The position numbers and the translations under genes are program-made. The notes below the pieces were generated by a model that worked only from the letters and a program-made list of their open reading frames with translations, made no database searches and was not told where the DNA came from. From Azospira restricta (GTDB taxonomy: Bacteria; Pseudomonadota; Gammaproteobacteria; Burkholderiales; Rhodocyclaceae): DNA of 64,000 bases. Location: assembly GCF_016858125.1 (NCBI RefSeq), contig NZ_CP064781.1:496001-560000 (forward strand), in the 5' to 3' direction. This document shows positions 46,898 to 56,252 of the stretch, one piece after another; positions within the stretch are counted from its first letter, which is position 1, and each line of letters begins with the position of its first letter.

Positions 46898-47726
46898 CCC
46901 CCGCGCGCGCGCCGACCGGGCGACGAAATGGGCGGTCTGCCTGCCGCCCGCGCTGTTCCTGATCGTCTTCTTCCTGCTGCCGTCGCTGATCATGGTCGCC
47001 GCCTCGTTCCGCCAGCCCGGCGAGTTCGGCGGGCTGGCACCGCTGCTCGTCGACGGCCGGCCGCAGCTGACGCTGGAGACCTACCGCTTCTTCGCCGGAG
47101 ACCTGATCTACGCCGAGATCTTCCTGCGCTCCTTCGCCGTCGCCGGCGCCAGCACGCTGCTCTGCCTGCTGCTCGCCTACCCGCTGGCGCTGCTCATCGC
47201 GCGCAGCCCGCGGAAGCGGCGCGACCTGCTGGTGCTGCTGGTGATCCTGCCCTTCGCCAGCAACTTCCTGATCCGCGTCTACGCCTGGATCATGCTGCTC
47301 GGCCCGGCCGGACTGCTGTACTCGCCGGTCGCGGTGATCGTCGGCATGGTCTATGTGCACCTGCCGTTCATGATCCTGCCGCTGTACACCAACCTCGAGA
47401 AGCACGACCCGGCGCTGCTCGAGGCGGCGCAGGACCTCGGCGCCGGCGCCTGGACGCGCTTCTGGCGGATCACCTTCCCGCTGTCGCTGCCCGGCATCTG
47501 GTCCGGCGCGGCGCTGGTCTTCATCCCGGTGCTCGGCATGTTCGCCGTTCCCGAGCTGCTCGGCGGCACCGGCGACCTGCTGGTCGGCAACCTGATCAAG
47601 GAGCAGTTCCTCGACAACCGCGACTGGCCGCTCGGGTCGACGCTGTCGATCCTGCTCACCATCGCCGTGCTGGCGCTGGCGGCGTTCGCCGCGCGCGCCG
47701 GCCGCCTGCGCGGGAGGGCGTCGTGA
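46872..47726 (+). CDS. potB: spermidine/putrescine ABC transporter permease PotB
   Basis: A 284-residue inner-membrane permease with six predicted helices and the EAA loop LEAAQDLGAGAWTRFWRITF that docks on PotA. The ATG at 46872 lies inside potA and the stop overlaps potC (GTGA). The polyamine assignment rests on the set of four genes and the similarity of the binding protein. Confidence 0.92.
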   Translation: MPESTCRADPRARADRATKWAVCLPPALFLIVFFLLPSLIMVAASFRQPGEFGGLAPLLVDGRPQLTLETYRFFAGDLIYAEIFLRSFAVAGASTLLCLLLAYPLALLIARSPRKRRDLLVLLVILPFASNFLIRVYAWIMLLGPAGLLYSPVAVIVGMVYVHLPFMILPLYTNLEKHDPALLEAAQDLGAGAWTRFWRITFPLSLPGIWSGAALVFIPVLGMFAVPELLGGTGDLLVGNLIKEQFLDNRDWPLGSTLSILLTIAVLALAAFAARAGRLRGRAS

Positions 47727-48508
47727 AGCGCGGACGCTGGCTGTGGGCGGCCGCGCTCGCCGTCTATGCCTTCCTCTACGTGCCGCTGGCGGTGGTCGTC
47801 CTCTTCTCGTTCAACGACTCGGCGCTGAACGCCGAATGGGTCGGCTTCACCACGCGCTGGTACGCGAAGCTCTTCGCCGACGACGAGATGCTGCGCGCCG
47901 CCGGCAACTCGCTGCTGATCGCCGTGCTGTCGGCGGCCGCCGCGACGCTGCTCGGGACGATGGCCGGCATCGCCATGCACCGCTGGCCGAGCGGACTCAC
48001 CCGCCTCCTGCCCGTCCTCGTGCTGACGCCGGTGGCGATGCCGGAAATCCTGCTCGGCGTCTCGCTGCTGCTGTTCTTCCGCCAGGTGCTCGACCTCACG
48101 CTCGGTTTCTTCTCGATCCTCGTCGCGCACATCACCTTCTCCATCGGCTTCGTCGCCATCGTCGTCCGCGCGCGGCTGGCCGGCATGGACGAGAGCATCT
48201 TCGAGGCCGCCCGCGATCTCGGCGCAACGCCGTGGCAGACCTTCCGCCGCATCACGCTGCCGCTGATCCTGCCCAGCGTCGTCGCCGGCTACCTGATGAG
48301 CTTCACGCTGTCGATCGACGACTTCGTGATCACCTTCTTCGTCGCCGGCGTCGGCGTCACCACGCTGCCGCTGCAGATCTATTCGATGATCAAGGTGGCG
48401 GTGACGCCCGAGGTGAACGCGGTGTCGACGCTGCTGATGGCGCTGACGCTGACGATGATCGCGCTCGCCTCGCGGCTGGCGCCGGACCTGCTGAAGGCGA
48501 AATCATGA
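47723..48508 (+). CDS. potC: spermidine/putrescine ABC transporter permease PotC
   Basis: The second permease, 261 residues, with six helices and the EAA loop FEAARDLGATPWQTFRRITL. Conserved PotC features include YVPLAVVVLFSFNDS and SLSIDDFVITFFVAG with one substitution. It starts with GTG overlapping the potB stop and ends overlapping potD by four bases (ATGA). Confidence 0.93.
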   Translation: MKRGRWLWAAALAVYAFLYVPLAVVVLFSFNDSALNAEWVGFTTRWYAKLFADDEMLRAAGNSLLIAVLSAAAATLLGTMAGIAMHRWPSGLTRLLPVLVLTPVAMPEILLGVSLLLFFRQVLDLTLGFFSILVAHITFSIGFVAIVVRARLAGMDESIFEAARDLGATPWQTFRRITLPLILPSVVAGYLMSFTLSIDDFVITFFVAGVGVTTLPLQIYSMIKVAVTPEVNAVSTLLMALTLTMIALASRLAPDLLKAKS

Positions 48509-49566
48509 GGGGGTTCGCCGCGCTGCTCGCCGCGCTGCTGCTCGGCCCGGCCTTCGCCGCCGAACCGACGCTGTACCTCTACAACTGGAACAACTACATC
48601 AGCGACGAGACGCTGGCGCGCTTCGAGGCGCACTGCCGCTGCCGCGTGAAGCAGGACTACTACTCGGACAACGAGGAGATGCTGGCCAAGCTGGAGGCCG
48701 GCGCAACCGGCTACGACCTGCTGGTGCCGACCGGCAACGCGGTCGAGGCGCTCCTCCGCCGCGACGCGCTGCGCCCGCTCGACAAGGCGCGGCTGCCGCA
48801 CTTCGCCAACCTCAAGCGCGAATTCCTCGACGCCTGGTACGACCCTGGCAACCGCTACGCGGTCCCCTACGCGACCTCGATCACGCTCATCGGCTACAAC
48901 GCGACGAAGCTGGCCGAGCTCGGCCTGCCGACCGATACCTGGGCGCTGATCTTCGAGCCGCGACACCTGGCGAAGATCAGGGGTCGCATCACCGTGCTCA
49001 ACAGCCAGCGCGAGCTGATGGCGGCGGCGATGCGCTACCTCGGCCATTCGGTGCAGGACACCGACCCGGCCAAGTGGGACGCGGCGAAGCGCCTGATCAT
49101 CCGCGCCAAGCCGTACTGGGCGACCTTCTCCAACAGCACCTACATCAAGGACCTGGCAATCGGCAATATCTGGGTCGCCCACGGCTACTCGAACGACATG
49201 TTCCGTGCGCAGCAGGACGCCCTCGCCGCGAAGCGGCCGTTCGCGATCGGCTTCGCGACGCCGAAGGAGGGCGCGGTGCTGGCGGTCGACAACTTCGTGC
49301 TCCACAAGTCCGGCCGCAACCCCGAGCTGGCGCACGCCTTCATCGACTTCATGCTCGACGGCCGCAACGCCGCCGACGTCTCCAACCTGATCGGGGCCGG
49401 CAATCCGAACGCCGCGGCGACGCCCTACCTGGACGCGGCCATCGCCGCCAACCCGGCGATCTTTCCGGGGCCGACGGAAATGCACCGGCTGGAGATGCTG
49501 CGCGACTTCGACGCCACGCTGCGGCGCACGCTGTCGCGGATGTGGACGGAGATCAAGGTGCGCTGA
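48505..49566 (+). CDS. potD: polyamine ABC transporter substrate-binding protein
   Basis: A periplasmic binding protein of 353 residues. A signal peptide covers about residues 1-18 (GPAFA before AEPTL). The mature start LYLYNWNNYISDETLARF is the family hallmark, and YDLLVPTGNAVE and VPYATSITLIGYN line the ligand pocket. It could bind putrescine, spermidine or a related amine. A tight potABCD operon of this order is typical. Confidence 0.93.
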   Translation: MRGFAALLAALLLGPAFAAEPTLYLYNWNNYISDETLARFEAHCRCRVKQDYYSDNEEMLAKLEAGATGYDLLVPTGNAVEALLRRDALRPLDKARLPHFANLKREFLDAWYDPGNRYAVPYATSITLIGYNATKLAELGLPTDTWALIFEPRHLAKIRGRITVLNSQRELMAAAMRYLGHSVQDTDPAKWDAAKRLIIRAKPYWATFSNSTYIKDLAIGNIWVAHGYSNDMFRAQQDALAAKRPFAIGFATPKEGAVLAVDNFVLHKSGRNPELAHAFIDFMLDGRNAADVSNLIGAGNPNAAATPYLDAAIAANPAIFPGPTEMHRLEMLRDFDATLRRTLSRMWTEIKVR

Positions 49567-49621
49567 GCGGAGCGCCTTGCGGTAAGATTCGACGAAACAA
49601 CCGCCTCAGGGGAGGGCCGCC

Positions 49622-50494
49622 ATGACCGACGCCGCGCTGATCGACGCCGCACGCATTCTCGACGGCAGCCCGGTGCCCACCTTCGTCATCGACAGCAGCC
49701 ACGTCGTCGTCTACTGGAACGAGGCGCTGGCGAGGATTTCCCGCATTCCCGCCGCCGAGGTGCTCGGCACGCACCAGCAGTGGCGCGCGTTCTACCCCGC
49801 GCACCGGCCGGTGATGGCCGACCTGGTCGTCGACGGCAGCGATCGGAGCCTGCTCGAGAAGTTCTACCGCGGCCGCTACCGGCGCTCGCCGCACAACCCG
49901 GACGCCTGGGAATCCGAGGACTTCTTCCCGCACTTCGGCGACGGCGGCCGCTGGCTGGCCTTCTCGGCGGCGCCGATCCGCAACGCCGACGGCCAGGTGG
50001 TCGGCTGCGTCGAGACGCTGCAGGACATCAGCGAGCGCAAGGAGGCCGAACTCGCGCGGCGCGAGGCCGAGCGCCGGCTGAACGAGATCGTCGCCGGCAG
50101 CCCGGTGGCCACCTTCGTCATCGACGCGCAGTGCCGCGTCACGCACTGGAACCGCGCCTGCGAGGCGCTGACCGGCGTCGGCCATGACGAGATGATCGGC
50201 CGCGACGACGTCTGGCGCGCCTTCTATCCGTACGAAACGCGCCGCGTCGTGCTCGCCGAGATGATCGTGCGCGGCGCCCGCGAGGCTGAGGTCAGCGAGC
50301 GCTACACCGGCCACGCGCGACCGTCGAAGCTGGTGCCCGGCGCCTTCGAGGCACGCGACTTCTTCCCGAGCTTCGGCGCCGGCGGGCAATGGCTGCACTT
50401 CATGGCGGCGCCGCTGCACAACCTCTCCGGCGACGTCGTCGGCGCCATCGAGACCCTGGTCGAGCTCGGCGGGGAGACGCCGGTCGACGCCTGA
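49622..50494 (+). CDS. tandem PAS-domain protein without output domain
   Basis: A 290-residue cytoplasmic protein built of two similar PAS repeats (about residues 8-145 and 155-285). Both begin GSPVxTFVID, both contain WRAFYP followed by RRVVLAEMIV or a close variant, and both end in an EDFFP/RDFFP plus W-L stretch, so the gene arose by internal duplication. The linker SERKEAELARREAERR is a coiled-coil. No kinase, cyclase, EAL or HTH domain follows. The ligand is unknown. A ribosome site GGGGAGGG precedes the ATG. Confidence 0.83.
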   Translation: MTDAALIDAARILDGSPVPTFVIDSSHVVVYWNEALARISRIPAAEVLGTHQQWRAFYPAHRPVMADLVVDGSDRSLLEKFYRGRYRRSPHNPDAWESEDFFPHFGDGGRWLAFSAAPIRNADGQVVGCVETLQDISERKEAELARREAERRLNEIVAGSPVATFVIDAQCRVTHWNRACEALTGVGHDEMIGRDDVWRAFYPYETRRVVLAEMIVRGAREAEVSERYTGHARPSKLVPGAFEARDFFPSFGAGGQWLHFMAAPLHNLSGDVVGAIETLVELGGETPVDA

Positions 50495-50520
50495 CGCGCG
50501 GCCCCCGCCGCCCACCCGCC

Positions 50521-53157
50521 ATGACCACCGGTCGCACCCCGCTGCACCCCTTCCTCGAACCGCGCTCGATCGCCGTCTTCGGCGCCAGCCCGCAGCCCGG
50601 GACGCTTGGCCACGGCCTCGTGCGCAACCTGCGCGACGGCGGCTACCGCGGCCGCCTGCACCTGATCTCCGACCGCCATGCCGAAATCGACGGCACACCC
50701 TGCCTGCATAGCCTGGACGAGGCGCCGCAGCCGGTCTCGCTGGCGGTGATCGCCACTCCCGCCGCCAGCACTCCCGAGATCATCGACGCCTGCGGGCGGC
50801 ACGGCATCCGCGCGGCGGTGATCCACGCCGCCGGCCTGCGCGAGGACGACGCGCGCAGCGCCGGCACGGCGGCACGCCTGCGCGCCGCCGCCGCGCGCCA
50901 CGGCATCCGCCTGTTCGGACCGAAGGCCTTCGGCTACATCCTGCCGCACGCCGGCCTCAACGTCTCGCCGCTGGCGAAGCCGGTGCCGGCCGGCAACCTG
51001 GCGCTGGTGACGCAATCGGCGGCGGTCTGCTCGCACATCCTCGACTGGAACCAGAACGACGAGTTCGGCTTCTCGGCGATCTTCGCGCCGGGCGAATCGG
51101 CCGACATCGAGCTGCCGGAGATCCTCGACCACCTCGCCGGCGACCCGAAGACCGAGGGCATCCTGCTCTACCTCGAAGGCCTGCGCGACGCGCGCGGCTT
51201 CCTCAGTGCGCTGCGTGCGGCGGCGGCGGTGAAGCCGGTGATCGCGGTGAAGGCCGGCAACTATCCGAGCTCGGCGCGCATCGCCGAGATGCACAGCGGC
51301 GCCCGCGTCGGCCGCGACGACGCCTTCGACGCCGCGCTGCGCCGCTGCGGCGCGCTGCGCGTGCGCGCGATCGGCGACATGTTCTCGGCGGCGCGGGCGC
51401 TGACGACGCCGCGGAAGCCGCGCGGCAACCGGCTGGCGATCGTCGCCAACGGCGGCGGACCGATGGTGATGGCCGCCGACCAGGCGGCCGAGCTGGGCAT
51501 CGCGCTTGCCGAACCGACGCCGGCGACCTGCGAGCGCCTGCGCGGCATCGACCCCTTGAGCTGGTCGGACGGCAACCCGCTCGACCTCGGCTTCGACGCG
51601 ACGCCGGCAAAATTCGTCACCGCGATCACCGCCTGCCTCGCCGACCCGCTGGTCGACGGCGTGCTCGCGGTGCTGACGCCGAACAGCATCGCCGACCCGC
51701 AGGCGGTGGCCGAGGCGACCATCGCCGCCGCGGCCGGCGCCGACAAGCCGGTCCTCGCATGCTGGCTGGGCGAGGTCGAGGCGCGGGCGCCGCGCGGCAC
51801 CTTCGCGCGCGCGCGCTTCCCGGTCTTCCGCACGCCGGAGAACGCGGTCGCCGCCTTCGCCTTCATGGTGAACTGGGTGCACGGCCAGGCACTGCTGCTG
51901 GAGACGCCGCCGGCGCTGTCGTCGTACTCGCCGCCGGACACGCGCGCCGCGCGCGGCATCGTCGAGAACGCGCTCGACGCCGGCCGCCGCAGCCTGACGC
52001 CGGCGGAGGCGAAGGCGGTGCTCGCCGCCTTCCACATCCCGGTATCGCCGACGCTCGCCGCCGACACGCCGACCGAGGCGGTCAATATCGCCAACCATCT
52101 CGGCTACCCGGTGGCGATGAAAACCACCGCCGGCGACACCCGCCTGCACCTGCGCTCGGCGCCCGAGGTCGCGCTCGCCTTCCGCGAGCTCGCCGCCCGC
52201 GGCGGTTCGCCGGTGCTGCTCGAACCCTACGTGCACAAGCCGCAGGGCCGCCAGCTGTCGATCGCGATCCGCCCGGACCGGGTGTTCGGACCGATGATCA
52301 CGCTGTCCGAGGGCGGCATCGCGCCGGAGATCTACAACGCACGCTCGATCGGCCTGCCGCCGCTGAACCCGCGCCTGGTCGGGGCGATGCTCGGCGTCCC
52401 CTACGTCGCCCGGTTGCTCGGCCCGCTGAAGGGCAAGGCGGCGGTCGCCGAGGCGCCGCTGCGCGAGATCCTGCTGCGCGTCTCCGAGCTGGCGAGCGAG
52501 CTGCCGTGGGTGCGCGCGCTCGACATCGGCGCGCTGATCGCCGACGCCGACGGCGCCATCGCCGTCGATGCGGCGATCGACATCCAGCCGCTGCCTGCCG
52601 CCTGCGGCCAGGACCGCTACGGGCACATGGCGATCTGCCCCTACCCGGCGCAGCTCGAAGGCGAATGGACGCTGAAGGACGGCAGCCGCTGCACGATCCG
52701 GCCGATCCGCCCGGAGGACGCGCTGCCGCTGCAGGACTTCGTGCGCGGGCTGTCGTCGCGCAGCAAGTATTTCCGCTTCTTCAACACGGTCAGCGAGCTG
52801 TCGCGCCACCAGCTCGCCCGCTACACGCAGATCGACTACGGCCGCGAGCTGACGCTGGTGGTCTGCGCCGAGCGCGAAGACGGCAGCGTCCTGCTCGGCG
52901 AGGCGCACTACGCGGTGCTGCCCGACGGCGAAACCGGCGACTTCGCGGTGGTGATCGCCGATGCGATGGCCGGCCAGGGACTCGGTTCGCGGCTGATGCG
53001 CTGCCTGATCGACGCCGCCCGCGTGCAGGGGCTGCGCCGGCTGCGCGGGCAGGTGCTGGCCGACAACGAACCGATGCTCGGCCTGATGGAATCTCTCGAC
53101 TTCGTCGTCAGTCTTACCGACGACGAGAGCACGGTGGAAGTCACCCGCCCGCTCTGA
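50521..53157 (+). CDS. Pat-type protein acetyltransferase (acyl-CoA synthetase plus GNAT)
   Basis: An 878-residue multidomain protein: CoA-binding domain (SIAVFGASPQPGTLG), a succinyl-CoA ligase-like domain, an ATP-grasp domain (EAKAVLAAFHIPVSPT, LEPYVHKPQGRQLSIAI) and a C-terminal GNAT domain (about 715-870; GLGSRLMRCLIDAARVQG). Pat/YfiQ enzymes of this layout acetylate lysines such as that of acetyl-CoA synthetase. In ADP-forming acyl-CoA synthetases the phosphorylated His lies in SHTGxxxG; here H258 in MHSGARVG occupies that place, whereas Salmonella Pat has lost it. It may therefore retain a nucleotide activity. Confidence 0.88.
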   Translation: MTTGRTPLHPFLEPRSIAVFGASPQPGTLGHGLVRNLRDGGYRGRLHLISDRHAEIDGTPCLHSLDEAPQPVSLAVIATPAASTPEIIDACGRHGIRAAVIHAAGLREDDARSAGTAARLRAAAARHGIRLFGPKAFGYILPHAGLNVSPLAKPVPAGNLALVTQSAAVCSHILDWNQNDEFGFSAIFAPGESADIELPEILDHLAGDPKTEGILLYLEGLRDARGFLSALRAAAAVKPVIAVKAGNYPSSARIAEMHSGARVGRDDAFDAALRRCGALRVRAIGDMFSAARALTTPRKPRGNRLAIVANGGGPMVMAADQAAELGIALAEPTPATCERLRGIDPLSWSDGNPLDLGFDATPAKFVTAITACLADPLVDGVLAVLTPNSIADPQAVAEATIAAAAGADKPVLACWLGEVEARAPRGTFARARFPVFRTPENAVAAFAFMVNWVHGQALLLETPPALSSYSPPDTRAARGIVENALDAGRRSLTPAEAKAVLAAFHIPVSPTLAADTPTEAVNIANHLGYPVAMKTTAGDTRLHLRSAPEVALAFRELAARGGSPVLLEPYVHKPQGRQLSIAIRPDRVFGPMITLSEGGIAPEIYNARSIGLPPLNPRLVGAMLGVPYVARLLGPLKGKAAVAEAPLREILLRVSELASELPWVRALDIGALIADADGAIAVDAAIDIQPLPAACGQDRYGHMAICPYPAQLEGEWTLKDGSRCTIRPIRPEDALPLQDFVRGLSSRSKYFRFFNTVSELSRHQLARYTQIDYGRELTLVVCAEREDGSVLLGEAHYAVLPDGETGDFAVVIADAMAGQGLGSRLMRCLIDAARVQGLRRLRGQVLADNEPMLGLMESLDFVVSLTDDESTVEVTRPL

Positions 53158-53187
53158 CCCCGGCCACCGACGACACCCCCGAAACCC

Positions 53188-54426
53188 ATGCCGAAAACCC
53201 CGATCGACCGCCTGCAGCCTGGCGTCTTCATCTCGCTCGCCGAAGTCGGCTGGATCCGCCATCCGTTCATGTTCAACGAGTTCCGCATCGCCAGCGAGAA
53301 GCAGATCCAGGCGCTGCAGGCGATGGGGCTGAAGGAGATCGCCTGGGACCCGGCGCGCAGCACCGCGCAGCCGCTGCCGGCCGCCGCGCCGGCGCCGGCC
53401 GAGGAGGATTTCGGCAGCCTCGCGCTGTCCGGCATGCTCGACGAGAAGAAGGCGCGCATCGCGCGCGTCCGCCAGCGGCGCGAACAGTTCGCCCGGCGCG
53501 AGCGCGAGTACGAGAAGGAGGCGGTGGCCGCCGGCGAGATCCTGAAATCGATCGCCGGCCGCCCGAACGACATGCACCCGCAGGCGAGGAGCCTGGTCGG
53601 GCGCCTCGTCGGCGGCCTGATCGGCGCCGAGAACGACATCATCCAACTGGTGCACAGCAAGAGCAAGGACGCCGGGCCGGCCTTCCACGCGATGAACGTG
53701 ACCGTGCTCTCGCTGCTGCTCGGCAAGGCGATGGGGCTCGGCGAGGAGGAGCTGAAGGCGCTCGGGCTGGGCGCGCTGCTGCACGACGTCGGCAAGTCCG
53801 AGGTGCCGCCGCGCATCCTGCGTGCGGCCAGCCGGACGCAGCCAGAGGAGGACTTCTACCGCGCCCACGTCGGCTACGGGATCAAGGCGGTGGCCGGCGT
53901 GCGCGACCTGCCGCTAGCGGTCAGGAACGTGATCGCGTGCCACCACGAGCACTTCGACGGCAGCGGCTTTCCCAACAAGCTGGCCGGCGACAAGATCCCG
54001 AAGCTGGCGCGGCTGGTGGCGATCGCCAACCGCTACGACAACCTGTGCAACCCGTTCGACCTGAAGCAGGCGAAGACGCCGGCGGAAGCGATCGGGCAGC
54101 TGTTCCGGAACGAGGCAGCGCGCTTCCAGCCGGAGGCGCTGCAGCTGTTCGTGAAGACGCTCGGCGTCTATCCGCCGGGCAGCTTCGTGCAGCTCTCGAA
54201 CGGCGCCGTCGGCCTGGTCATCGAGGCCGATTCGCGCGACCTGCTGCGGCCGACGCTGATGCTGCACGACGCCGACGTGCCACGCGCCGAGGCGATCCTG
54301 CTCGACCTGCGCGACACCGACCTGAAGATCGCCGGCGCGGTCAGCCCGGCGGCGCTGCCGGTGGCGGTCGTCGAATACCTGGCGCCGCGCGGGCGCATCG
54401 ACTACTTCGTCGAAGGCGCCGGCTGA
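53188..54426 (+). CDS. HD-GYP domain c-di-GMP phosphodiesterase
   Basis: A 412-residue protein with an N-terminal DUF3391 domain (about 5-120) and an HD-GYP domain (about 150-340). Metal motifs are GALLHDVGKSEVPPRIL, the following RAHVGYGIKAV and CHHEHFDGSGFP, in which GSGFP replaces the consensus GxGYP. It likely hydrolyses c-di-GMP and so influences pili, adhesion or motility. No sensor or receiver domain is attached. Its last 25 bases overlap the convergent DUF945 gene. Confidence 0.9.
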   Translation: MPKTPIDRLQPGVFISLAEVGWIRHPFMFNEFRIASEKQIQALQAMGLKEIAWDPARSTAQPLPAAAPAPAEEDFGSLALSGMLDEKKARIARVRQRREQFARREREYEKEAVAAGEILKSIAGRPNDMHPQARSLVGRLVGGLIGAENDIIQLVHSKSKDAGPAFHAMNVTVLSLLLGKAMGLGEEELKALGLGALLHDVGKSEVPPRILRAASRTQPEEDFYRAHVGYGIKAVAGVRDLPLAVRNVIACHHEHFDGSGFPNKLAGDKIPKLARLVAIANRYDNLCNPFDLKQAKTPAEAIGQLFRNEAARFQPEALQLFVKTLGVYPPGSFVQLSNGAVGLVIEADSRDLLRPTLMLHDADVPRAEAILLDLRDTDLKIAGAVSPAALPVAVVEYLAPRGRIDYFVEGAG

Positions 54427-55913
54427 GCGGCGCCGGGCGCGCCGATCGCCAGCGGGTCGAGGGTCTGCCCGTTCACCGTCAGCCGGCCGTTGCTGAACGC
54501 CAGCGTCGAGCGCAACAGGCTGCCCTCGCGCACGACGAAACCCTGCGCCATCAGTTCGGCGACGCGCTGCCGCAGCAGTGCGCCGCGCTGCGCGGCGGGA
54601 TCGACCAGCACACCGGTCGCCGCCTCGCCCTCCGGCGCCGCCGCCGGCCCGGCGACCTCGCCGAGCAGCCCTTCCGGCAGCGCGATGTCGGCGCTGGCGT
54701 CGAGCTTGGCGAGCAGCAGCAACGGGTTCGACACATCCTGTGCCTGCAGGTCCTTGAGGCGGACGCGGGCGGCCAGCGCGGCGTCGCCGTGCGGGCTGCG
54801 GAAGCTGATGCGGTCGACGCTCAGCTCCGGGCCGTGCTTGAGCAGCTCGAGTGCCGGCTTGGCGAGCGGGGCGAACAGCCGCGCCGGTTCGGCCTGCGCC
54901 GCCAGCTGCAACTCGGCGTCCGACGACAGCCGCAGCAGTTCGCGGTAGAGCGCGGCGGCGGTGCGCGCGTGCAGGTGACGCAGCGAGAAATCGTAATGCG
55001 CCGGCCCGTAGTCCTTGCCGTCGATGCGCAGCGACTCGCTGCCGAGGCGGCCGATCAGGTCGATGAATTCGCCGTTGACCGGAATCTCCGCCTCGTAGCT
55101 GACCCGCCGCGCCTCGACCGGTTCGCCGCCCGACTCGCCGGCGGCGACGGCCAGGCGGGCCACGGTCAGCCGCTGCGCGCCGGAGTAGAGCAGCGGATCG
55201 TCGTCGAAGACGCGCTGCTGCGAGCCCTCCAGACGCATCTCGGCCAGCGTCAGCTGGCCGCCGCGGCTCCCCTTCAGCTCCAGCTTCGGCGCCTCGGCAC
55301 GAATGCTGTAGCGGCGCATGCCCGGTGCAAAGTCGACGTGCATGCTGAGCCCGCCCCAGGCCAGCGTGTTGTGCCCGGCCCCCTCGCTCGCCTGCCAGTG
55401 CGTCGAGAACGCCGGGCTGGCGAGCGTCGACGTGCCGCTGCCGTCGAAGCGGTATTCGCTGCGCACCTGCAGCGGTTTCTGGTCGCCGAGCACGCCCTCG
55501 ACCTGCTTCTGCAGTTCGCCGGCGAGCACCAACTCGCTGTCGACGCTCGCCGCGGCGAAGCTGCGCAACCCGGGGAAGGGGCCGTGCTTGATCCGCGAAC
55601 GGACGGTCAGCAGGATCGGCCGCACCGGTGGCAGCTGGACGCCGGGATTGGCGGCGATCGCCTCCTGCCGCTGCCGGGCGATCGCCTGCGTGACGTTGCC
55701 GAGCAGCTCGACGGTCAGCGTCTCGGTGGCCGAAAACAGGCCGCGCTGGTAGTCGCGGCTGACGATCTTCACTGACGGGTTGTCGTCGAGCAGGCGGTAG
55801 TTCTGCGCGATCGCCGTCTCGACCTGCTGGCCGACGATCCAGGCCGTCGCCGGGTAGGCCAGGGCCAGCGTGAGCGGCACGGCGGCGAGCGCGACGGCAG
55901 TGTTCTTGTTCAT
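54402..55913 (-). CDS. YdgA-family (DUF945) protein
   Basis: A 503-residue exported protein with one N-terminal hydrophobic segment (TAVALAAVPLTLALAYPATA) that is a signal anchor or signal peptide. It has DUF945 family features: VGQQVETAIAQNYRLL, VSRDYQRGLFSATETLTVEL and the C-terminal LAFSNGRLTVNGQTLDPL. The function is unknown in E. coli YdgA; the repeats suggest an AsmA-like beta-rich envelope protein. The 3' end overlaps the HD-GYP gene by 25 bases. Confidence 0.85.
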   Translation of the reverse strand: MNKNTAVALAAVPLTLALAYPATAWIVGQQVETAIAQNYRLLDDNPSVKIVSRDYQRGLFSATETLTVELLGNVTQAIARQRQEAIAANPGVQLPPVRPILLTVRSRIKHGPFPGLRSFAAASVDSELVLAGELQKQVEGVLGDQKPLQVRSEYRFDGSGTSTLASPAFSTHWQASEGAGHNTLAWGGLSMHVDFAPGMRRYSIRAEAPKLELKGSRGGQLTLAEMRLEGSQQRVFDDDPLLYSGAQRLTVARLAVAAGESGGEPVEARRVSYEAEIPVNGEFIDLIGRLGSESLRIDGKDYGPAHYDFSLRHLHARTAAALYRELLRLSSDAELQLAAQAEPARLFAPLAKPALELLKHGPELSVDRISFRSPHGDAALAARVRLKDLQAQDVSNPLLLLAKLDASADIALPEGLLGEVAGPAAAPEGEAATGVLVDPAAQRGALLRQRVAELMAQGFVVREGSLLRSTLAFSNGRLTVNGQTLDPLAIGAPGAAQPAPSTK

Positions 55914-56252
55914 TCGGCGGGTCTCCTTGTATGCGGGGCTCCGTGGCGGCGGCGGGAGATCGGCGGCGCGGCGCAGCAGCAGCCCGCCGTTCTCCTCCCG
56001 TGTTCGCGGATTCCTGTTCTTGTCGTGATGGCGAAGCGTGCGAACGCATGACTCTAAGGTCCCGGGAAGCTTCGGTCAATATGACTTTCGTATAAACCGG
56101 AATAACAGAAAATGCTTGTGTTACGCGGGTTCGATGCAGTTCCGTAGCGCCGTATCACGTCGCCACGCCGGCGTCATCGGCGGCATCCTGAACAAAAAAA
56201 CCGCCCGCCGGTCTATATTGATAGCGGAGATCCCGCGGAACGGGAGGTTGCG
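55914..56252. other. divergent promoter region between the DUF945 gene and the arginase fusion
   Basis: This 339-base region has no convincing gene. It is AT-rich at 56074-56115 and 56185-56225 relative to its surroundings. TATATT at 56214-56219 is a likely -10 for the arginase fusion gene, 34 bases before its ATG. GTCA-ATA-TGAC at 56075-56085 is a small palindrome of unknown meaning, and TATAAA at 56091-56096 may serve another promoter. I cannot recognise an ARG box. Confidence 0.4.
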
